Below, in pieces: positions 58,150-64,000 of a stretch of DNA of 64,000 nt. Numbering within the stretch: the first letter of the stretch is position 1; every line of letters begins with the position of its first letter. The DNA is taken from positions 28,319,826 to 28,383,825 of the forward strand of contig NC_063150.1 of assembly GCF_020921035.1 (NCBI RefSeq). The letters are read 5' to 3'. The notes beneath the pieces are model-generated. The model searched no databases. It saw only the letters and a list, made by a program, of their open reading frames with translations, and was not told where the DNA came from. The translations under genes were made by a program, and so were the position numbers. Source of the DNA: Rhodamnia argentea. Its lineage: Eukaryota > Streptophyta > Magnoliopsida > Myrtales > Myrtaceae.

Positions 58150-61100
58150 GGGTTAATAATATGAAAAATCCCAAAAATAATATATTTATGATAAATTTAT
58201 CTCAAACTAATTTTTTGACTATAAAAAACCCTAACCTGGTACATATATGCTAAATTTACTCTTCATTAACTTCCGTCAAATTTTGCTGTTATATTTGCTA
58301 ACGTGGTATGGCGTCCGCGTGGAAACCAAAGGGTCAGTATCACGTAGAAGTGTCAATATGGGTCATTGACCCACTTTTTAACTCACTTTTTTTCACTTGG
58401 GTCACATATGGGTTTAGTAGATTTAAAAAATGGGTCAAATATGGGTTTAGGCTTATAAAGTCTATTCAAATATGGGTTTTACCTCAACCCATTTTCAACC
58501 CATTTTGACCCATTTTTGACCCGTGGCTTGCAACTTCCCATTTTTGACTCATATTTTGCCCGCTCGCGGCTGCCGCCACCACCCACCACCACCTCCACTC
58601 ACCACCCCCACTGCAGCCTTCACCCTCCACCGCCCGTCACCGCCGTCATCGACCACCTCCATGACGGGAAATAGGGAGCCGACGCAGAGGAACATCCCAC
58701 TTGACCACATAAAGTCTCTTTATAGTTGCATCTCTTTCGTCTCCAATGGCGTCTAGGCAAGAAGGAATCCAACGAGACACTGCAGCATTTCCACCACTTT
58801 TGCTCGAAGAAAGCTAGATTCTACTTGTTCATCCATGAACTTCAATTGAGCAAAATAAATTTCTAGAAAAAGATAGGACTTCGACCTTGAACAATTCAAA
58901 CTCAACTTCTCCATCGAGCTCAACATCAACCCCATCGACGCCGCCGGTGATGGCATCGTCGAGCCAAAAATGCAATAGAGGCCCCGTCGACGAGAGGTTT
59001 ACCTCGATAATTTGTACTCTCACTAGCGCTATCCCAATGAGGTTTTTGTCTCTTGCCCCATTCCTCTCATGCAATGATGTAAGGCGATCCGAAGAGGTGA
59101 ATCCTGTGAATTCCATCGCCGATCGTCCGCGGCTATTCGCCGCTACCATTGGAGAAAAATGAAAGAAAAAATAAAAAAAAATTATAAAAATTAAAAAAAA
59201 ATATATTTATTGCGTGAAAGTATTTTAGTAATATCATTTTTATTGTATTTACTAATGCTTTTATTGTTTTTTTTTTCTTATTTGATGTAAAAATTTTATC
59301 TAGGTGCCGTAACATATATATTTGAACAGCTTAAAATAGGTCAAATATTGGAAAAAAAAAAAAGGTCAAATAAGTTGTATACATTTTCCTAGAATATTAG
59401 TGCGTTCTAGTAATATGGGTCAAAACAGGTTGGGTCGAGTTTAGGTCGGTTGCGGGTTGGGTCGGGCATGAATCATAAAATATGGGTCAAAACGGGTTAG
59501 ACGAGTCAATATGGGTCGGACCATATTCAACTCGACCCAACCCGACCCACCCATTTGACACCTCTAATACCGCGAAAATTTTAAGCTAGTACATTTATAA
59601 CAAATTTATCCAAAATTAAATTTTGTAGGTCACTAAAAATCCCAAATTGATACATGCATGACACATTTTCCCTCCGTCATGCTTCCAAATAGGGTCGAGT
59701 TGTGATGTGCAATCAAGTTTATTTTCCAGATTTGTGTGTTGTTCTTTACCTTCGGATGTTGCCTATGATGAAAGGTCACGATGATTTTACTTTAATAGCG
59801 AAGCCTTTTTTTCTTGTTGGTAATTGTAGGTGGACATCCCTATGATACTTTGATGATTACAAAACCATTTCTAGTTCTAATGTTTATCATCACGAGTGTA
59901 AATGGTGAATTAGTTACCGCTATCAATGATCCTACGTTGTCAACAAAGACGAGAAACTATGCTATGGCAGATGAGTGAACAAGTGCCACAAGAGTATTAC
60001 ATGGCAGCTTGGAAGGACCAGTCAAGATAGTGTTCATGGATGTCTTTGGTATTGATGAAAGGTGATAAGATTATTGTGGCTATTTTAACAAGTCATCGAG
60101 TCGATATCATTACTGAAAATTGTCGGTGAAGTTACTCACAAGCAACACTGGTGATAGTGCGTGTGCTTGTTGGTATAGAGTAACAAAGTTGGTATAACAA
60201 TGAGGTGATACTCGCTGACCATTATGACTATTGATAGTTCCGAATAGAACCATTTAATGCTCTAGATTCCATAGACAAACATTGCCGAAAGACTGCTGAC
60301 AGCTGGCACTGTGCACAACATGGATGAATAGTGTATCATCTAAGATCATTCTTCTGGCAATGACCGGAACAGTGCTACTTGATTTCCCGACTAGAGATGT
60401 ATTATTTGTCTCATGACTCTATTATTTGTCTCATGACCAAGAGCAGTACGTTTTGTCTCTTGCTTGAAATAGTACTATTTGATCTCCCATGCAGATAAGG
60501 ATGTTCGCTGTGCATGATGTCCCACTGTATATTGTGATTTATCATGTTATAGGAAGAACACTAGCCAGTTATAATATCGAGTGCTGATTACTAATGGAAT
60601 CCAGCCGCTGTTAAGGCTATTAACCTTAGAATGGACGTAGGCTTACTCATAAGTCTAATCACTATAGATACGTGTGTGATTTGCTCTCTATACTACGATT
60701 TACTTTTCAGCATTGCACACACCGATTTGTTGCATGTAATCATCTTCCTTGGTGATTATTTGGTATTCCGCAAAAGTTTTTAAAACATCACGACTCAACC
60801 TATTTAAACTCCCTTCTTGGTTGTTCATTAGCCCCAATAGTAATATTCAGTAGTGAATTAGAAAGAAAAAAAATTCATGCATTGATGATATGAAGGCGAT
60901 GTTAAAGAAATATGGAAAATACGCTCGATTGCACATCACAACTCAGCCCTATTTAGGACTATTGACGGAGGGTAAATGTGCCACGAGTGACCCACAAAAT
61001 TAGTTTGAGAATTTTTTTTTATAAATATACTAGTTTGAGGTTTTCCCTGGTTTCAACTCTTTGGATTTGCATGTGGACTTTCCACCTCACCATACCACGT

Positions 61101-61191
61101 CAGCAAATTTAACATAAAATTTGACGGAAGCTAACATATAGTAAATTTTTCATATTGTGCACTAATTTTGAGTTTTTCATGATATTAACCC
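58150..61191. mobile_element. Mutator-like element with long TIRs and 9-bp target duplication
   Basis: The left arm begins GGGTTAATAATATGAAAAAT. The right arm, reverse complemented, begins GGGTTAATATCATGAAAAAC. Similarity runs for about 200 bases ('cttccgtcaaattttg', 'aacgtggtatgg', 'ctcaaactaatttt'). The flanks are ATCAAATAA (58141-58149) and ATCAAGTAA (61192-61200), a 9-bp duplication with one mismatch, as expected for Mutator-like elements. A hAT element (58345-59566) splits the left arm. The interior 59700-60950 has no recognisable protein. Confidence 0.85.
58345..59566. mobile_element. hAT-like element nested in the Mutator-like arm
   Basis: The ends are TAGAAGTGTCAATATGGGTC and, reverse complemented, TAGAGGTGTCAAATGGGTGG. 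The flanking octamers GTATCACG and ATACCGCG are only partly alike. 'gggtca' and 'gaccc' words cluster near both ends. The centre (58560-59160) is unrelated and may be captured DNA, with open frames on both strands but no known domain. Confidence 0.65.
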
Positions 61192-61200
61192 ATCAAGTAA

Positions 61201-62600
61201 TGTGCTATTTTCGGGAGCTTCATTTTGTTACTTGCTCAAAAGCTGCCTCGAAACTTCAGCACCATTGTGTAGTAGTTGTCTAGCTCTGATTTTTCTTGCC
61301 TGCATGGCCATGCTGAAAAGTGGATCAATGCATCTTTTTTGCCCAAATGGACATCTATAAGGTGATTAATGACTTAGGGATCGCGACACAAATGCTCTTT
61401 AAAATTTGCTTGTATGTGCATCGTGATTCATGAAATTTTATTTTATTTAATGTGATCCCTAAACTTTAAACTAATGTGCAATGTGACCTTAACTTTTAAT
61501 TTGTGTAGTGTGATCCCTCGACAGTTCAATGTAGTCCATAAATTATTTGAAAATGGTTAATATTGTCCCTCCTTAATTCAAGCTTAAAGACAACTTCGAA
61601 CATTTCCATATCAGTCTAAAGGCTAAATTGAACTTATACCAAAAGTCCATAAACCACATTGAACAAATTAAACGTTTAAGGACAATATTGTACATTAAGC
61701 CTAAGTTCAACAATCATTTATGTCATTTTTCCATGAACTTAAGAAAATCGAGAGCAATGCGGGATTAATGGAAATTGAACCAATTTAGGAGAGGTTATTG
61801 GTTAGTATTAGGCAACAACAGAAGATCCTTAATGATATGGCAAAACAGTTTCCGATGACCTTGTTTTCCCCATAATTATAGAACTGGTGATTGGGAGAAG
61901 GATGTCCGAGAGGCTGTGTGTGGTGCAGGGCAACAACTTGATTGTCTGGATTGAAGAAAAGATGCCCCAGCGAGCGAGACAGATTCCGCCAGATCCGATG
62001 ACGCTGGCACGGAAAGTGAAAGCTCCTTCAGATCTTTTTGTATCGTCTTCAAGATCAGACAAAAACCAAAGGACCACGGGATCTTATGACATTTATTCGT
62101 GGGTCTTTTCAAAGTTCATATGTTTTTTTTTTATACTCTTCTTTCTCTTTAAACAGCTTGGGGAAGCCTCTCTCGAGAACGCATTTCAAGTCGCGATCGC
62201 AGCTCGCGATGCAGAGTTTTTCTCGAGAGTATTTATTGTTGAGTTGCAATCATGTCACGTGGCGATGATATTTGGGGGAACGAGCCAATAAGAAGTCTTG
62301 ATTTGAGATGAGATACGGATTTGCCGGATTTCATAACGTATGATTCAATTGTCTTCCTGGCATGAAAAAATCATCCATTAGGCCCTTACATGATTGGGTG
62401 ATTGATTGGTTACATCAAATTTTCTAGTTCTCCTCTAATCTCACTCTAGTGTGTATGTAGAGGAGTTGGTGGTGTATGAATTGGGTTAAATTGCAACTCG
62501 GTTGGAGTTAAAAGTTGTTGCTTGGCGAGGGGCGGCTGAGCATTCGCAATTTCTTTTTGCGGCTCATGTGAAAAGAACCTAAATTACATATTTCACAATA
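61201..62600. other. No gene recognised
   Basis: 61380-61720 contains repeated 'aatgtgatccctaaacttta'-type words in both orientations, so it is probably another decayed TIR element. Open frames at 61829-62291 lie on both strands and match nothing I know. Confidence 0.35.
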
Positions 62601-62609
62601 AAAAATTAG

Positions 62610-63035
62610 GCCAATGTTACCGAAAATTCCAAATCGGTATACACGTATCACACTCACCCAAAATTAATTTTCATGTCACAAAAGATCTTACATAAGTGAG
62701 CTCGTACCACATTCTTTCGCATCACAAAAAAAAATCTCAAACCGATACATCGGTGCCACATTTACACCAAACCAATTTTTATATCACTAAAAGTTTCCAA
62801 ATCACCAAAAAACTTGATTGGGAGATATGTTAAAATTTGCTAATTTTTCCCTAAGTGCTCCCTTAAGTTTTGAAAATCTATTAAAAATCTGTAATTCTTC
62901 GAGATACGAAACTTAATTTGGGTAAATGCGACTTTTGTACCAGTTTCGGATTTTTTGCAACATGAAAATTAATTTAGATTAAATATAGTAAGAATGTGTC
63001 AGTTGAGAGTTTTTTTTTTAGGGTATTAACCTTAA
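62610..63035. mobile_element. Short foldback or Mutator-like non-autonomous element
   Basis: The left arm 'aattaggccaatgttaccga' ... 'aaattaattttcatgtcac' is inverted relative to the right arm 'aacatgaaaattaatttaga' ... 'agggtattaacct'. About 425 bp. It is related to the arms of 58150-61191 and has no coding capacity. Confidence 0.5.
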
Positions 63036-63213
63036 AAAAAAATTAACCTCGTACCAATCGCAAGTGCACGCATATTATTGATCCCCCTTCTCTATCTCTC
63101 ACAAACCTACACAAAACACCCTTTGTGACCAAACATCATCACCATAACTAGGGGTGAGCAAGTCGGACCGGAAACTGCTCACCACTAACCATAACTAGCA
63201 TCACCGCCGCCCC

Positions 63214-63215
<2 letters not shown>

Positions 63216-63258
<43 letters not shown>
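63216..63258. repeat. (CT)n microsatellite
   Basis: About 21 uninterrupted CT units followed by a T run. This is the longest of several CT/GA tracts in the window. Confidence 0.95.
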
Positions 63259-63260
<2 letters not shown>

Positions 63261-63800
63261 CACTTTGTTTTTTTTTTTTTTCAAGGAAAAGTTACAATCT
63301 CATACGTATTGAAAAACCTGATAAATACACCGAGTGGGAAATCCGGCTCTCGTACGTGCACAAAGAGAAAAGAAATTGGGTCTATTTAGAAGTGCAGTCT
63401 CAAGGAGGAGAAGGAAAGGAAGTTCCTCAGAAAAATATGTTTGGCGCGGCCAAATGTTGTCCAACAAAAATGAATGCATTTACTAGTACATGTTGCTATG
63501 TTCATAGGCCACTTTGTAGAGTCAGCTATATGTCTACTATACTCTAATTGTTTTTTTTCACGTAATTAAATCTTGCGTAGACCGTATTACTATAATCCCT
63601 CGTGTAAACATGTATAGGATTGCATCACTTCTGCACAAAATTTCAGTTTCTTCAACACATGAGAAGGGAAAAATATGGGCCGAGTCAGTATTACCAATCA
63701 TGTGGAGACTCGAGGCTTTCATGTGCCACATAGGATTGGCCAACAAATGTTCATTAGGCCCGTCCAGGCCACAAACATCAGATTGAATGAGTTGAATCGC

Positions 63801-63923
63801 TCAGCCCCCCACCAGCACCACCGTTATGATTGGCAGGATCCAGAAGTTGCCGGATCGGTAGGCGGTGAGCTTGTGTCGAAGGTCATTCAGTCCGTCGGGA
63901 GCAATCAACGCAAGTCTCTCCAT
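63801..63923 (-). pseudogene. Possible fragment of a plant P-loop NTPase-like gene
   Basis: A 40-residue frame begins MERLALIAPDGLNDLRHKL and ends ILPIITVVLVGG before a stop. The DLRHKLTAYRSGNFW and ITVVLVG words resemble, from memory, the start of a plant P-loop protein family whose members continue into a GxGKS loop. That continuation is absent here. It is either a truncated copy or chance. The window ends 77 bases upstream. Confidence 0.25.
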
Positions 63924-64000
63924 CTCTCTGGGAGCTATGAGCCTTGGGGGTCAAGTTGGAGAGGTGGGCGAGCCTTGAATTCTCGGGCTGATCTCCACCA

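Overview
This window is nuclear DNA from a flowering plant, most likely a woody eudicot. The evidence is spliced genes with GT-AG introns from plant families (PR-10/Bet v 1, ALMT, COBRA-like, class B GATA), a plant-type tRNA-Thr, and many small plant transposons. The short repeat families with very GC-rich centres remind me of Myrtaceae, but that is recollection and I could not test it.

Layout. 1-19.3 kb: an intact two-exon PR-10 gene (2153-2737, minus), then a decayed cluster. The cluster holds a PR-10 pseudogene at 11.2-11.7 kb, repeated PR-10 upstream flanks, and two paralogous segments (A about 11.68-15.40 kb, B about 16.97-19.30 kb) that carry different transposon insertions. Both segments hold a U6-snRNA-like stretch. 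20.3-25.6 kb: a full-length PIF/Harbinger DNA transposon with TAA target duplication, a transposase gene with one frameshift, and an intact Myb/SANT gene. 26.1 kb: tRNA-Thr(AGU). 28.5-30.1 kb: a terminal-inverted-repeat (TIR) element with a GC-rich, Pack-MULE-like centre. 30.4-34.0 kb: a six-exon aluminium-activated malate transporter gene (minus) with one frameshift in exon 2 and repeats in introns 2 and 3. 34.2-38.2 kb: a degraded Copia element, a degenerate tandem repeat, and a complete miniature LTR element (TRIM) inserted into one repeat unit. 39.7-41.3 kb: two small hAT elements. 41.5-43.7 kb: a COBRA-like gene (minus). 48.6-49.1 kb: a small extensin-like gene (plus). 53.8-55.3 kb: a GATA15/16/17-type transcription factor (minus). 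55.8-63.0 kb: nested TIR elements. The last 200 bases hold a possible gene fragment.

The host genes do not form a pathway. PR-10 is cytosolic and defence-related. ALMT is an anion channel family. COBRA-like and extensin-like proteins act at the cell surface or wall. GATA is a nuclear regulator. Most of the rest is transposon-derived, and several elements can be delimited exactly by inverted repeats plus target-site duplications (TSDs). I saw no wholly new protein-coding system. The most unusual items are the snRNA-promoter-like motif in the TRIM LTR, the U6-like stretches in the duplicated segments, and the twin GGTTCC-rich hAT elements, one of which has an empty paralogous site in the same window. 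All exon joins were read by eye from splice consensus and homology, without alignment software.
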